Below, piece after piece: positions 47,601 through 64,000 of a stretch of 64,000 nt of DNA. The translations under genes were made by a program, and so were the position numbers. The notes below the pieces were generated by a model. That model saw only the letters and a program-made list of their open reading frames with translations. It ran no database searches and was not told where the DNA came from. This stretch comes from Lampris incognitus. Lineage: Eukaryota > Chordata > Actinopteri > Lampriformes > Lampridae. The number at the start of each line of letters is the position of its first letter. Positions within the stretch are counted from its first letter, which is position 1. Location of the stretch: the NCBI RefSeq assembly GCF_029633865.1, contig NC_079211.1, forward strand, positions 146,095,256 to 146,159,255. The letters run 5' to 3'.

Positions 47601-48415
47601 CAATTCCTTTGACTTCATGGCTTGGTTTCTGCTCTGACATGCACTGTCAACAGTGGGACCTTATATAGACAGGTGCGTGCCTTTCCAAATCATGTCCAAC
47701 CAATTGAATTTACTACAGGTGGACTCCAATCAAGATGTAGAAACATCTCAAGGATGATCAGTGGAAACAGGATGAACCTGAGCTCAATTTTGAGTGTCAT
47801 AGCAAAGGGTGTGAATACTTACGTACATGCAATATTTCAGTTTTTTATTTTCAATAAATTTGCAAACATTTCTACAAAACCTTTTTCACTTTGTCATTAT
47901 GGGGTATTGTGTGTAGATTGATGAGGAGAAAAAAAAGGAATTTAATCCATTTTGGAATAAGGCTGCAACATAACAAAATGTGGGGAAAGTGAAGGGGTGT
48001 GAATACATTCCAAATGCACTGTATGTAATAGTCACATATTTACAAGTCACATTATATATACTATCATTATATATACTAGTCACATAATTACAAGTCACAT
48101 TATATTTACTGTCATTATATATACTAGTCACATATTTACTAATCACATTATGATAGCTACTAGTCACATTATATTTTAATAGTCGAGATATATTTGCTAT
48201 TATAATGCTTTAGCAAAGCCAAAATATTACACGTTGCAGCTTATAAGGTGTCAAATTTATCTTTGGTAATGGATTGAAAATCTTTTCTGTTTGTTTTTCT
48301 GTGTGAAATGAAGACATGTCTCATGATCATTTGTCCTTTGCTGCAGATGTGTCTGAGAAGCAAGCAGGTCAGTCCACCTAAAGGCCAGCTAACCTCCGCC
48401 TTCTGGAGGTCCTGA
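11689..48415 (+). CDS. gle1: GLE1, mRNA export factor of the nuclear pore, complete
   Basis: Coding exons: 11689-11787, 17449-17628, 20155-20316, 22769-22917, 23015-23075, 23240-23497, 24878-25100, 25349-25464, 30739-30951, 35419-35609, 36399-36528, 38025-38129, 43527-43609, 45571-45634, 48347-48415 (TGA). They join in frame to 700 codons; human GLE1 has 698. GLE1 sits on the cytoplasmic face of the pore. With inositol hexakisphosphate it activates the DEAD-box helicase DDX19/Dbp5 to release exported mRNPs. Residues 1-33 match the Nup155-binding start ([10 protein letters not shown]). About 148-390 form a charged coiled coil. About 400-690 are the Gle1 HEAT-like domain, with [20 protein letters not shown] and [20 protein letters not shown] nearly identical to human. 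The end (SAFWRS) matches the NUP42/hCG1-binding tail. The first ATG is 11689. Residues 34-147 are poorly conserved, as usual for this linker. Identification is secure. Confidence 0.96.
12060..12250. repeat. Tandem duplication of an 83-86 bp unit in GLE1 intron 1
   Basis: AAGTTGAACAGAACGCGGAC, a GAAGAAGAACTTCTT mini-palindrome and CGGCGGTTGGTAAACAAC occur twice in the same order, with a third partial start. The CGGTTGGTAAACAAC part is the reverse complement of a motif at about 11517-11535, upstream of exon 1. Confidence 0.7.
12365..12455 (-). mobile_element. tRNA-like SINE fragment
   Basis: It corresponds to the unit in 531-1346, with shared GTTGACTAAAGGGTC and GGGGGGCAGCCGGGA motifs in reverse orientation. 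Confidence 0.5.
12466..12545 (+). mobile_element. Family B SINE tail fragment
   Basis: GACTCCAGCATCCCCGC followed by a GGATAATGAACGAATGAATG tail matches the 3' end of the family B SINEs. Confidence 0.55.
13061..13862. mobile_element. RTE-like LINE with an inverted 5' segment
   Basis: 13441-13061 on the minus strand encodes a reverse-transcriptase piece including [20 protein letters not shown]. From about 13462 on the plus strand the downstream part of the same family follows ([20 protein letters not shown], then [12 protein letters not shown]). The two halves are head to head with a little sequence missing between them, the pattern left by twin priming. Neither half is a functional gene. Confidence 0.65.
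13890..16999 (+). mobile_element. L1/Tx1-like LINE interrupted by a Tc1 fold-back
   Basis: Before the Tc1, a reverse-transcriptase segment reads [20 protein letters not shown] and then [13 protein letters not shown], with the catalytic ADD. After it, the reading resumes with [20 protein letters not shown]. Further frames at 15803-16779 give the carboxyl-terminal region ([39 protein letters not shown]). It ends at TAATAAAAAAAA. Stops and frameshifts make it inactive. It lies in GLE1 intron 1, in the sense direction. Confidence 0.7.
14175..15384. mobile_element. Fold-back Tc1-like element, near-perfect palindrome
   Basis: Two arms of about 541 bp (14175-14715 and 14843-15384) are reverse complements with only a one-base length difference in a T/A run seen. 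They are separated by a 127 bp spacer. Each arm begins with the terminal repeat ACACTACCGTTCAAAAGTTT and contains the first 50 or so codons of a Tc1-type transposase ([15 protein letters not shown], starts at 14560 + and 14998 -), including a helix-turn-helix. The left arm continues into the spacer ([14 protein letters not shown]). The catalytic DDE domain is absent, so the element encodes no working transposase. It splits the LINE at 13890-16999. Confidence 0.9.
17158..17216 (-). mobile_element. Family A SINE head fragment
   Basis: The reversed tRNA-like head only (GGTAGGCAATGGAATAGACC then CCACCCGGACGCCC), without body. Confidence 0.7.
17629..17634 (+). promoter_or_regulatory. GC-AG splice donor of GLE1 intron 2
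   Basis: The exon ends TTACAG and the intron begins GCAAGT. Reading on would leave the GLE1 frame without a usable GT nearby, and the next exon (20155) continues in phase. CAG|GCAAGT is the optimal context for the minor GC donor class. Confidence 0.8.
18120..18260 (-). repeat. Unclassified interspersed repeat R (reverse copy)
   Basis: Its reverse complement matches 26690-26830 and 30330-30470. Shared words include ATCATACAGTCATAACTG, GCACAAAAA and GAGATTAGC-type segments. It has no coding capacity. Confidence 0.5.
18430..19640 (-). pseudogene. CR1/L2-like LINE fragment
   Basis: The minus-strand frame at 18863-18549 contains [20 protein letters not shown], parallel to [20 protein letters not shown] at 24400-24340. 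This is the linker between endonuclease and reverse transcriptase in a fish CR1/L2-like LINE. 18900-19640 probably holds degraded endonuclease sequence. Frames are broken. Confidence 0.5.
20694..20746. repeat. Perfect 17 bp hairpin in GLE1 intron 3
   Basis: AGAAGAGTCTGGCTAGT (20694-20710) pairs with ACTAGCCAGACTCTTCT (20730-20746) around a 19-base loop. The pairing can extend outward imperfectly to about 20680 and 20760. Confidence 0.8.
20750..20870 (+). mobile_element. Short L2-like LINE 3' fragment
   Basis: CCCCAGTGGTGGAACGAG and AGCTAAAGACCCAGCTCTTT parallel the carboxyl-terminal coding end of the L2 copy at 41195-41275 (PQWWNELP, then KLKTPLF). Confidence 0.45.
21031..21066 (+). mobile_element. 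Family A SINE head joined to an RTE LINE
   Basis: GGTAGTGTAGCGGTCTATTC of the SINE head runs straight into RTE sequence at about 21065. No SINE body is present. Confidence 0.6.
21684..21783. mobile_element. 100 bp hairpin MITE with TATT target duplication
   Basis: GTTTCACACTGGCCAAAAAA at the left mirrors TTTTTTGGCCAGTGTGAAAG at the right. TATT flanks both sides. Intact RTE copies in this window (for example near 57141) are uninterrupted at this point. Confidence 0.8.
21820..22179. mobile_element. hAT-type MITE in the RTE copy
   Basis: The right end reads GGGGGTGCCACTG, and the left CTGGCTCCCCCAAGGGGTGG. Flanks TTTGGAGA (21812-21819) and TTAGGAGA (22180-22187) match in 7 of 8 bases, as for a hAT insertion. 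Confidence 0.7.
23895..24490 (-). pseudogene. CR1/L2-like LINE fragment
   Basis: Minus-strand frames include [20 protein letters not shown] and [20 protein letters not shown]. Further along, [20 protein letters not shown] is the motif that opens the reverse-transcriptase domain in this group. A run of 17 C near 23911 and frame breaks are present. It lies antisense in GLE1 intron 6. Confidence 0.6.
24491..24877. other. GLE1 intron 6, nothing recognised
   Basis: There is no repeat family or exon that I can name; a short (GT)n run lies near 24690. Confidence 0.4.
25343..25351 (+). promoter_or_regulatory. Tandem NAGNAG acceptor of GLE1 exon 8
   Basis: TTTCAGCAG offers two acceptors three bases apart (exon start 25349 or 25352). 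Both keep the frame and differ by one alanine codon. Confidence 0.7.
25857..26291 (+). mobile_element. Family A SINE
   Basis: Head (GTTAGTGTAGCGGTCTATTC), body (CAGGTGAAAAGAAGCAGCTG) and G-rich tail are complete. It lies in GLE1 intron 8. Confidence 0.85.
26690..26830 (+). repeat. Unclassified interspersed repeat R
   Basis: It shares GAAGGTTT, ATCATACA-TCATAACTG, GCACAAAAA and GCGAGATTAGC segments with 30330-30470 and, reversed, with 18120-18260. Confidence 0.5.
27115..29960 (-). pseudogene. RTE-clade LINE, nearly full length, inactive
   Basis: Read on the minus strand. Near 29708 it begins the AP-type endonuclease ([20 protein letters not shown]; then [14 protein letters not shown]) and continues through [20 protein letters not shown] (29310 region). 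The reverse transcriptase follows ([54 protein letters not shown]), then RGRPKRRF and a TGTGGCGACCCC 3' tail at about 27165. Frameshifts divide it into several frames. It lies antisense in GLE1 intron 8. Confidence 0.85.
30330..30470 (+). repeat. Unclassified interspersed repeat R
   Basis: This is the second forward copy; see the shared words given for 26690-26830. Confidence 0.5.
30952..31299. other. Start of GLE1 intron 9, nothing recognised
   Basis: T-rich sequence without a repeat I can name. Confidence 0.4.
31300..32590 (+). repeat. Long interspersed non-coding repeat (TTTGTATAGCCCAA family)
   Basis: It starts CAAGTTTTATTTGTATAGCC and has ATAAGGGGAAAAACTCC-type and GGAGCAGTAAGAGAAAGCTC segments common in fish genomes. 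A shorter relative is at 46110-46275. The open frames inside show no protein family. Confidence 0.5.
32592..32699 (+). ncRNA. U6 spliceosomal snRNA pseudogene
   Basis: The segment from CTTGCTTCGGCA through GATTAGCATGGCCCCTGCGC and GATGACACGCAAATTCGTGA to TTTTTT is U6. The essential ACAGAGA box reads ACAGTGA, and several other positions differ. No proximal sequence element or TATA box is visible upstream. I therefore call it a retroposed pseudogene. A SINE follows it directly. Confidence 0.85.
32702..33065 (+). mobile_element. Family B-type SINE fused to the U6 copy
   Basis: The tRNA-like head (GGTTAGCGCGGTCGCCTCAC, box B GGTTCGAACCCCG) and the GTTTGCATGTTCTCCCCGTG body are present. The 3' end differs from other copies, ending GTGCACAGAGGAATTTCCCC and an AAAATAAAAAATAAAAAAT tail. 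Confidence 0.8.
33170..34800 (-). pseudogene. CR1/L2-like LINE, endonuclease and linker
   Basis: Reading 34487 downward gives [19 protein letters not shown] of an AP endonuclease domain. Next come sequences near 33980-33800 ([20 protein letters not shown]) and, at 33605-33280, [20 protein letters not shown] and [18 protein letters not shown]. The order endonuclease-linker-RT start fits a CR1/L2-type LINE. A C-run at 34278-34299 and many breaks show decay. It lies antisense in GLE1 intron 9. Confidence 0.65.
34801..35418. other. End of GLE1 intron 9, nothing recognised
   Basis: No repeat or gene signature recognised. Confidence 0.35.
35640..36080 (-). pseudogene. CR1/L2-like LINE fragment, endonuclease-linker
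   Basis: Minus-strand words include [19 protein letters not shown] and [20 protein letters not shown], homologous to the copy at 33170-34800. It is in GLE1 intron 10. Confidence 0.6.
36631..36746. repeat. Imperfect palindrome in GLE1 intron 11
   Basis: AGAAGGTTGAGTCAGTTGAT (36631 onward) pairs with ATCAACCGACTCAACCTTCT (about 36726-36745). The arms are about 44 bp with a few mismatches. The centre repeats TTTATTGACAGTCA. Confidence 0.75.
36825..37245 (+). repeat. Unclassified interspersed repeat
   Basis: It begins CAGAATCAGAATCATGTTTA and contains GGTTTGCACAAATACGGAAT. A related start lies at 33240-33300 (AGAATCAGCTTTATTTGCCA). Confidence 0.4.
37255..37445 (+). mobile_element. Internally deleted RTE-derived element
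   Basis: An RTE-like 5' stretch (GGAAGGGCGTCCAACATAAA; TGAGGCCTGAGTTAACCATT) is joined directly to the RTE 3' end (GATCTGCTGTGGCGACCCCT), with all coding sequence missing. Confidence 0.5.
38396..38822 (+). mobile_element. Family A SINE
   Basis: Complete head, body and poly-G/A tail. It is in GLE1 intron 12. Confidence 0.85.
38823..39202. other. GLE1 intron 12 segment, nothing recognised
   Basis: AT-rich. TGAGAGGCAAGTG near 38890 and CTTGCCTCTCAGGGCTTC near 39120 form a loose inverted pair. Confidence 0.35.
39203..40010 (+). mobile_element. Harbinger-like DNA element, copy B
   Basis: The left end CAGTCAGTACGTTTACATG and the right end CATGTAAACACACCGACTG form an imperfect terminal inverted repeat. 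The only reading frame encodes the SANT-like protein at 39467-39769. At about 808 bp it is non-autonomous and serves as the uninterrupted reference for copy A. Confidence 0.65.
39467..39769 (+). CDS. SANT/Myb-like DNA-binding protein of a Harbinger-like element
   Basis: The frame is 100 codons. It opens [20 protein letters not shown] and contains [20 protein letters not shown], then [20 protein letters not shown], giving the three-helix pattern of a trihelix/SANT-like domain with conserved W and basic residues in the third helix. Harbinger elements encode such a protein beside the transposase, where it helps import the transposase and bind ends. Here no transposase accompanies it. The frame ends soon after the domain, so the protein may be truncated. 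It is a transposon gene, not a host gene, and probably not expressed. Confidence 0.5.
   Translation: MASARTRATYCWTYEETNFMSCQLKELNILKHMDGRRTRNGELFKKVAEKLDEAGFKGTPEQIRVRWKHLKQASYNAKKNNQTSGHNPVSCSSGNPLAAC
40011..40914. other. GLE1 intron 12 segment, nothing recognised
   Basis: No nameable repeat or gene. Confidence 0.35.
40915..41510 (+). pseudogene. L2-type LINE 3' end
   Basis: The frame at 40961-41302 reads [20 protein letters not shown] and later [20 protein letters not shown], the carboxyl-terminal segment of L2-like reverse transcriptases. The tail TAAGTCGCTTTGGATAAAAG is the characteristic fish L2 3' end. It is 5'-truncated. Confidence 0.8.
41520..42530 (-). pseudogene. Penelope-like retroelement fragment
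   Basis: Read on the minus strand. The frame at 42226-41690 contains [20 protein letters not shown], then [19 protein letters not shown]. The next frame continues with [20 protein letters not shown]. The motif order PADKG, then LYGLPKTHK and RPIVS, is the amino-terminal start of Penelope-like reverse transcriptases. An upstream helical region (42513-42230) precedes it. The catalytic YADD region and GIY-YIG endonuclease are absent, so it is a fragment. It is in GLE1 intron 12. Confidence 0.75.
42895..43142 (-). mobile_element. Harbinger-like element, reversed left end
   Basis: About 248 bp match, in reverse, the left ends of copies A and B (CTAACATCATGTAAACGTAG; GTCCAGTTTTAGTCGGACTA). The SANT frame is missing. 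Confidence 0.65.
43143..43526. other. End of GLE1 intron 12, nothing recognised
   Basis: No nameable feature before exon 13. Confidence 0.4.
43925..44346 (+). mobile_element. Family A SINE, first member of an inverted pair
   Basis: Complete forward copy in GLE1 intron 13, with an A-rich end at 44338-44346. Confidence 0.85.
44369..44635 (-). mobile_element. Family A SINE, reversed partial copy
   Basis: It starts within the body (CTCTGCCGATCCGGGGAGGG) and ends in the head-proximal region at TAGGGACGCCCGACCA. It follows the forward copy after about 22 bp. Confidence 0.85.
44636..45027. other. GLE1 intron 13 segment, nothing recognised
   Basis: No named repeat; it may be 5' sequence of the element containing the next frame. 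Confidence 0.35.
45028..45213 (+). other. Unrecognised open stretch, possibly a retroelement ORF1
   Basis: An open frame without its own ATG reads [20 protein letters not shown], then [17 protein letters not shown] and [11 protein letters not shown] before TGA. It is helical and charged. It does not match a GLE1 exon, and exon 13 joins exon 14 in phase without it. I suspect a LINE ORF1 remnant but do not recognise it. Confidence 0.3.
45960..46379. repeat. Degenerate TAGTCACATATTTACAAGTC tandem repeat, left part
   Basis: Units such as ACTAGTCACATATTTACAAG and TCACATTATATTTACTGTCA recur irregularly. The array is interrupted by another repeat at 46110-46275 and by the Tc1 element, and resumes at 48025. 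Confidence 0.7.
46110..46275 (+). repeat. TTTGTATAGCCCAA-family repeat, short copy
   Basis: It starts TATCAATTTTATTTGTATAG and ends near AAAAAATAGGAAGAAACC. It is related to 31300-32590. Confidence 0.55.
46380..48021 (-). mobile_element. Tc1/mariner element, nearly complete, TA target sites
   Basis: The ends CAGTATATCCGGAAAGTATT and the reversed CAGTGCATTTGGAATGTATT continue into a shared TCACACCCCTTCACTTTCCC. TA flanks both sides (46378-46379 and 48022-48023). The 1642 bp length is normal for Tc1. It sits inside the tandem repeat in GLE1 intron 14, with the transposase antisense to the gene. Confidence 0.9.
46599..47533 (-). pseudogene. Tc1 transposase with two frameshifts
   Basis: The amino part (47533-47084) has the helix-turn-helix pieces [17 protein letters not shown] and [12 protein letters not shown], then the first catalytic aspartate in [12 protein letters not shown] frameshift near 47150 leads to [17 protein letters not shown] and [21 protein letters not shown] second near 46935 leads to [20 protein letters not shown] (second aspartate) and [17 protein letters not shown] (third acidic residue, E). 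All DDE residues remain visible, but the frame is broken twice. The start codon may lie upstream of 47533. Confidence 0.85.
48025..48185. repeat. TAGTCACATATTTACAAGTC tandem repeat, right part
   Basis: Continuation of the array at 45960-46379, beyond the Tc1 insertion. Confidence 0.7.
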
Positions 48416-49044
48416 TGGAGGCCAAACTTGGACATCCAGCAGAGCCACCATCTGGCGTCCGACACCGCGGAGGACGACGCGGTGACACAGGCTGAAGACA
48501 GGAAGTTGGCCTCAGCTGCTGGATGGATGCTGCTGAAACCTCCGTGGACACCACTGTTGGACGAAACCCCTCAAATCCAGTTAGCTAGCCTTCATGTGGA
48601 CTTCCTGTTGTATGTAAACACAGTGTGTCTGGGAAACCAGCGGGCGGCGTCTGGTAACTTATGAGCTGGAGATTTAAACGGAGCCTTACTGGTGGATAGA
48701 AACCAGTTGGGTTCGTCGCCTGTGTTCTTTATCGATGGTTTTTGGAGAAAACCGTCCTCATCTGTATCCGCTGGTTCCTCCGATAGACCAGAAACACGTC
48801 ACTGCTGGTTTCCACGGGTTTAGAACAGGCAGTTCATATGATGCAGATGACAGGCAAGTTTATTTGTTCTTTCATTTTAAAGAAAATAATGTTTTATCAA
48901 AGAAATCTTTCTTTTTTTTTTCCTTCTCTGTGTGTGGAGATGGTCAGATGGATGTAGCCTCCAGTTACCCTGAATACTTCTGAATTTTAACCACCGTAAT
49001 TATCTGGGGGAGCACGTGGAAACTGTCTTCTTTTATGTTTTCGA

Positions 49045-49440
49045 AGAGGCGGCGCGGTGGTGCAGTGGTTAGCGCTGTCGCCTCACAGCAAGAAGGTCCT
49101 GGGTTCGAACCCCGGGGTAGTCCAACCTTGGGGGTCATCCCGGGTCATCCTCTGTGTGGAGTTTGCATGTTCTCCCCGTGTCTGTGTGGGTTTCCTCCGG
49201 GTGCTCCGGTTTCCTCCCACAGTCCAAAGACATGTAGGTCAGGTGAATCGGCCGTACTACATTGCCCCCAAGTGTGAATGTGTGTGTGTGTGTTTGTGTG
49301 TTTGTGTTGGCCCTGTGTGATGGCCTGGCGGCCTGTCCAGGGTGTCTCCCCGCCTGCCGCACAGTAACTGCTGGGATAGGCTCCAGCATCCCCGTGACCC
49401 TGAGAGCAGGATCGGCGGTTGGGATGATGGATGTTTGGAA
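49045..49440 (+). mobile_element. Family B SINE, full length
   Basis: Head GGTGGTGCAGTGGTTAGCGC, box B GGTTCGAACCCCG, body GTTTGCATGTTCTCCCCGTG, a (GT)n stretch, and the CTCCAGCATCCCCGTGACCC end are all present. Confidence 0.85.
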
Positions 49441-49976
49441 GATGTGTTGTTCAGATTTGCAGGGGGGAGTTCGGCATTCCTCTAACGAGAGTGATCTGAT
49501 CACCCCTGTGACGTTGGCGTCGAACCTGCGACTTAAACTGGGTGTAGGTTCCAGTGCTTATGCTCTTAATATGACGTGTGACCTCCATATTTGTTTTTAT
49601 GCATGTTAAAAATTGTGGTTTGATAAACTGTACCGCTGCCGATCTTAACAGAGCATAAAGGAAATGAGTGGAATTAAAAATGTATTTTTACACCTTATAT
49701 GAATCATTTTAACCAAAACCAGTCGGTCTTGTAAAGACCCTCCAGTCTTCAGAAACGTGTTGTTTTGTAATCATATCTTATGGTGACTCGTAAAGAAGAG
49801 GGGTCAATATTTCCTTCTTTTTTTTTTTTGCAGAAATATGAGATCAGTCTGGAGTCAAACCTTTGGACTGGAGAAGTACGCGTGTGTAAATGTCAGAGTA
49901 CGAATCTAAAACACGAGCGGTTCTGATTCTGTTGGGTGGGTGTTGCAGAATATTTTGTCAAGACTCCCCGTCTGGA

Positions 49977-49982
49977 AATAAA
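49977..49982 (+). terminator. Candidate GLE1 polyadenylation signal
   Basis: AATAAA about 1.56 kb after the stop codon, followed within 40 bp by T/G-rich sequence (CGTTGCTTGTGTGATG). Confidence 0.45.
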
Positions 49983-50040
49983 CGTCACCATTCACTGGAA
50001 CTTCGTTGCTTGTGTGATGTCAACGTTTGAGCCCTGACTT

Positions 50041-50128
50041 GTTTTTTTCTGGGGGCAGCCGGGACACGAACCCGGGTCTCCCGCACCATGGATGACTACA
50101 TTAAGCGGTCGACTAAAAGGTCCGCCCC
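50041..50128 (-). mobile_element. tRNA-like SINE fragment
   Basis: The minus strand reads GGGGCGGACCTTTTAGTCGA and then GGTTCGTGTCCCGGCTGCCC. It is tRNA-like, but matches the repeated units at 531-1346 and 12365-12455, so I do not call a tRNA gene. Confidence 0.55.
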
Positions 50129-52208
50129 AAGATGGATCTTGATTTTTAGGAGAAGCAAAACCGATTTCAAACCTCCGCTGCCTTGAGGGTATACTCGTCT
50201 ACGGGAAGAAACCCTGAGGAAACAGCCGCAGCCGTCTCCATTGCCAGTCGTCTCGCCAGTCTTGCCACTATAGTAGGTGGTCTCGGACGAGAGAGTGGGG
50301 TTGATGATGCGCAACTCTTCCTCACTTTAATCATCGCACTAACTCTTCCTCACTTTGATCATTGCGCAAGTCATCAGTCATCATCACAGGATGACTAGAT
50401 GGTCCTCGTTGCTGTGATGGACAAATAACGATGAATGTTTTTTTTACAGGGAGAGACCAGTCCTTTACTACTGAGACACTGTCTTTAGTGGGACTGCCTG
50501 CCTTCTTCTTCCTCATCTGGCTGCTGTGATGAAGATGGAAAACACTGCACCCTGTAATTTTTCCTGGTAAAGTCCTACCAGACACCAACCATCCTCATCA
50601 CATCCCACTGCAGTCTGCAGGACCTGGTGTTTGTGGATTAGTCATCGTCTTAAATTTGGTAAAAGGCCGTTTGTTAAGATTTTAGTTAAAATTAAAGTTA
50701 AAATTAATATTTTAACTTTAAATAATCTGATCAGAACCCATGCCCAATCTTTCCTTCATGCACCTTCACCTTTGATGCAGAGAAACATCAGATTACATCC
50801 GACAAACCAAAACCCATTTTAACAAGTGTAAATGACCACCGTTTCAAGAGGATCCTCATGGATCTGATCCAGGTCTTTACTATTTCATTTAGTCTGCGCA
50901 TCTTCAGACTTTGGGAAGAACGCAGTCCCTCATCTGGAAAATGGATAAAATGAGCATGTCCACAAGTAAACAGGCGACCGATGTTTTCTCACTGCATTTT
51001 ATTTTTTGTACGTGTGCACGTTAGTGCAGCTTTAATAGTTCAGAACTTCGTCTGCAGTTGACAGTTTGTGTTACTGGTAAATCCAAACTGGTAATACACC
51101 AGTTTCTTTTTTAAACCTACAGAACCTCCAGAGCTTAGCTTACCAATATTTATTGCGTTTAGATAAATCCTAGAAATTATGAAGACGTTTATCTGGAATA
51201 AATAAAGTAGTCGACCTTTTTCCACGTGGCACCATTAACATGGTTCAGATCCGAGCAACAAAACCGTTTCATGGTACAGGTAGAAGATGTGGCTCCAGCG
51301 GTCGGGACGTAGACGCCGGACACAAATGAATGGCCGCCGTCACATTAACGCAGCAAAGCTGAACACAAACTGACTAGTGGCTTACTGAAGGAAGCAGGAA
51401 AGAAGAGATTTGAACCAGTTAGAAGGGTTCCTACACACGTTCCTCACCTTTTCCAAGCCTTATTTTGGGAATTTGGTATGATAGCGTTGGAACCATCAGC
51501 TTGGCCATATGGTTCAACAGCAGAACATTATTCTACGAGACAAAACGTCACGGCTACCTCAAATATTTAGTCACGTATCGGGACCGAATTGCAGCCCAAT
51601 TCCCCGTACTTCCCTGGACATTTTAAGTTTTCAGGACCTGGGAACGATCAAATCTCTCTTCCAGACTTATGTAGGAACCCTCTTTATGAGGATCAACAGT
51701 TTGAATAAAGAACAGCAGAGGAGTTTGTCCACCGCGTGGAGACTGGGCGGTCATGTTGGGCTGAAGTACGGTCACGTCACAGATGTCCAGATGTCTAGTA
51801 ATCTGTAGATCCGTTTTCCGTTTGAGCACGTCTGTATGAACGCTCAAGCAGGCGTGTCAGAGCAGCATGGTCAGGTGGCGTCTTGCAGAGCCGTCTGTGT
51901 CTGCAGATAAGTCATTCAAAACAATTACTGCATTGGAGATTTGTCGATTGCAGGAAGTGAAGGCGGTGGGTGGTGAGGGCCCTACTGAAACCGAAGGCCT
52001 TTCTGAAATCTCCTGAACCCTTGACTGGGTTCAGGAGATGTCAGCAAATCAAAGAAAGGCAGTGGTCTGGATTCAGAGTGCCGGCGACAGTTCGCCCGTT
52101 GAGTCCTTTTTTTGTTTTTTTTGCTTTTTTTGCTTTTTTTTTTGCTAGGCTGGAAGTGTCTGGGTGAACTCTGACCTCCGTCACAGCCCAGGACTTTGCG
52201 GCGTGTCC
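50129..52208. other. GLE1-PTGES2 convergent spacer and PTGES2 3' untranslated region
   Basis: It holds an imperfect direct duplication near 50309-50370 (AACTCTTCCTCACTTTAATC and AACTCTTCCTCACTTTGATC). No gene is recognised. The PTGES2 transcript should end in here. Confidence 0.4.
51149..51154 (-). terminator. Candidate PTGES2 polyadenylation signal
   Basis: TTTATT on the plus strand is AATAAA on the minus strand, about 1.05 kb past the stop. A second candidate is at 50998-51003. The sequence does not decide between them. Confidence 0.3.
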
Positions 52209-63601
<11,393 letters not shown>

Positions 63602-64000
63602 CTTCGTTTTACATAAACTCCCACAATGCACCAGTAGGAGACGTTCAAGAGCGTCGTTGCAAGCGTGCCGGTTCACCAAGGCTAGCTCGGCCACAAGCCC
63701 CGCCCCCCTCCTTCCTCCCGACCAATCACCGCTACCCCTGGCTTGTAACGGCTCGCAACGCCTAATAACCGAGTGGTTAGCTTTATAAGCAAATTTGTAC
63801 GACTATGAAAAGGTTAAAGGTTAGGTTTGGGTCCGAGTTTCAGGTTTCAGTTTAGATTTAGTTTTTTTGGGGGGTTAACTGTGAACACTCCGTCACGGAA
63901 ATAGAGCGGCTACCGTGATTGATAGGTCAAAAGCACAGGGTGGGGGCGGGACTTGTTTGTGAGGCGCGAGCATGAGCCCCCCCTCCCCCCAGAAGACTTA

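Larger units (their letters stand above)
48416..49982 (+). other. Probable GLE1 3' untranslated region
   Basis: It runs from the stop codon to the AATAAA at 49977-49982, the most plausible hexamer seen. It includes a family B SINE (49045-49440), so the mRNA may carry SINE sequence. An earlier end is possible. Confidence 0.45.

Noticed and set aside
50158-50400. Possible exon or small gene in the GLE1-PTGES2 spacer
   Set aside because: Short frames only, with no family match; both flanking genes are complete without it.
63602-63694. PTGES2 start extended upstream to 63694
   Set aside because: The frame is open, but the ATG at 63601 has a better context and gives a length close to human; no conserved residues lie upstream.

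Overview
The window is genomic DNA from a ray-finned fish, probably an acanthomorph. It carries intron-split vertebrate genes spread through dense fish transposon debris: RTE, L2/CR1-like and L1/Tx1-like LINEs, a Penelope-like element, Tc1, hAT and Harbinger-like DNA transposons, and tRNA-derived SINEs. I cannot name the species.

Three conserved nuclear genes can be assembled by joining exons at consensus splice sites. (1) 2671-8451, + strand: the last four coding exons of ODF2 (outer dense fibre protein 2/cenexin); the 5' part lies left of the window. (2) 11689-48415, + strand: a complete GLE1 mRNA-export factor gene, 15 coding exons, 700 codons, all junctions in frame. (3) 63601-52209, - strand: a complete PTGES2 (prostaglandin E synthase 2) gene, 7 coding exons, 379 codons, with the CPFC thioredoxin-type motif. 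GLE1 and PTGES2 are convergent. ODF2 and GLE1 are head-to-tail neighbours, as in human 9q34.11.

The rest is introns and intergenic DNA filled with repeats. 1-2670 holds a Harbinger-like element broken by a SINE, a hAT MITE and a second MITE. ODF2 introns hold a SINE and a decayed hAT transposase (4574-6540). The ODF2-GLE1 spacer holds SINE and LINE fragments. GLE1 introns hold a fold-back Tc1 palindrome (14175-15384), twin-primed and nested LINEs, RTE copies, a U6 snRNA pseudogene fused to a SINE (32592-33065), Harbinger-like ends, a Penelope-like fragment (41520-42530) and a nearly complete Tc1 (46380-48021). PTGES2 introns hold two RTE copies and a 1.4 kb minisatellite of 34 bp units (59108-60516) ending about 30 bp from an exon.

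I found no operon, CRISPR array, viral system or clearly undescribed molecular machine. The most noteworthy observations are structural: the fold-back Tc1, the minisatellite abutting a PTGES2 splice donor, the U6-SINE chimera, inverted repeat copies flanking GLE1 exon 1, and several splice-site peculiarities in GLE1. Identifications rest on reading translated sequence and on remembered family features; no database search was run.
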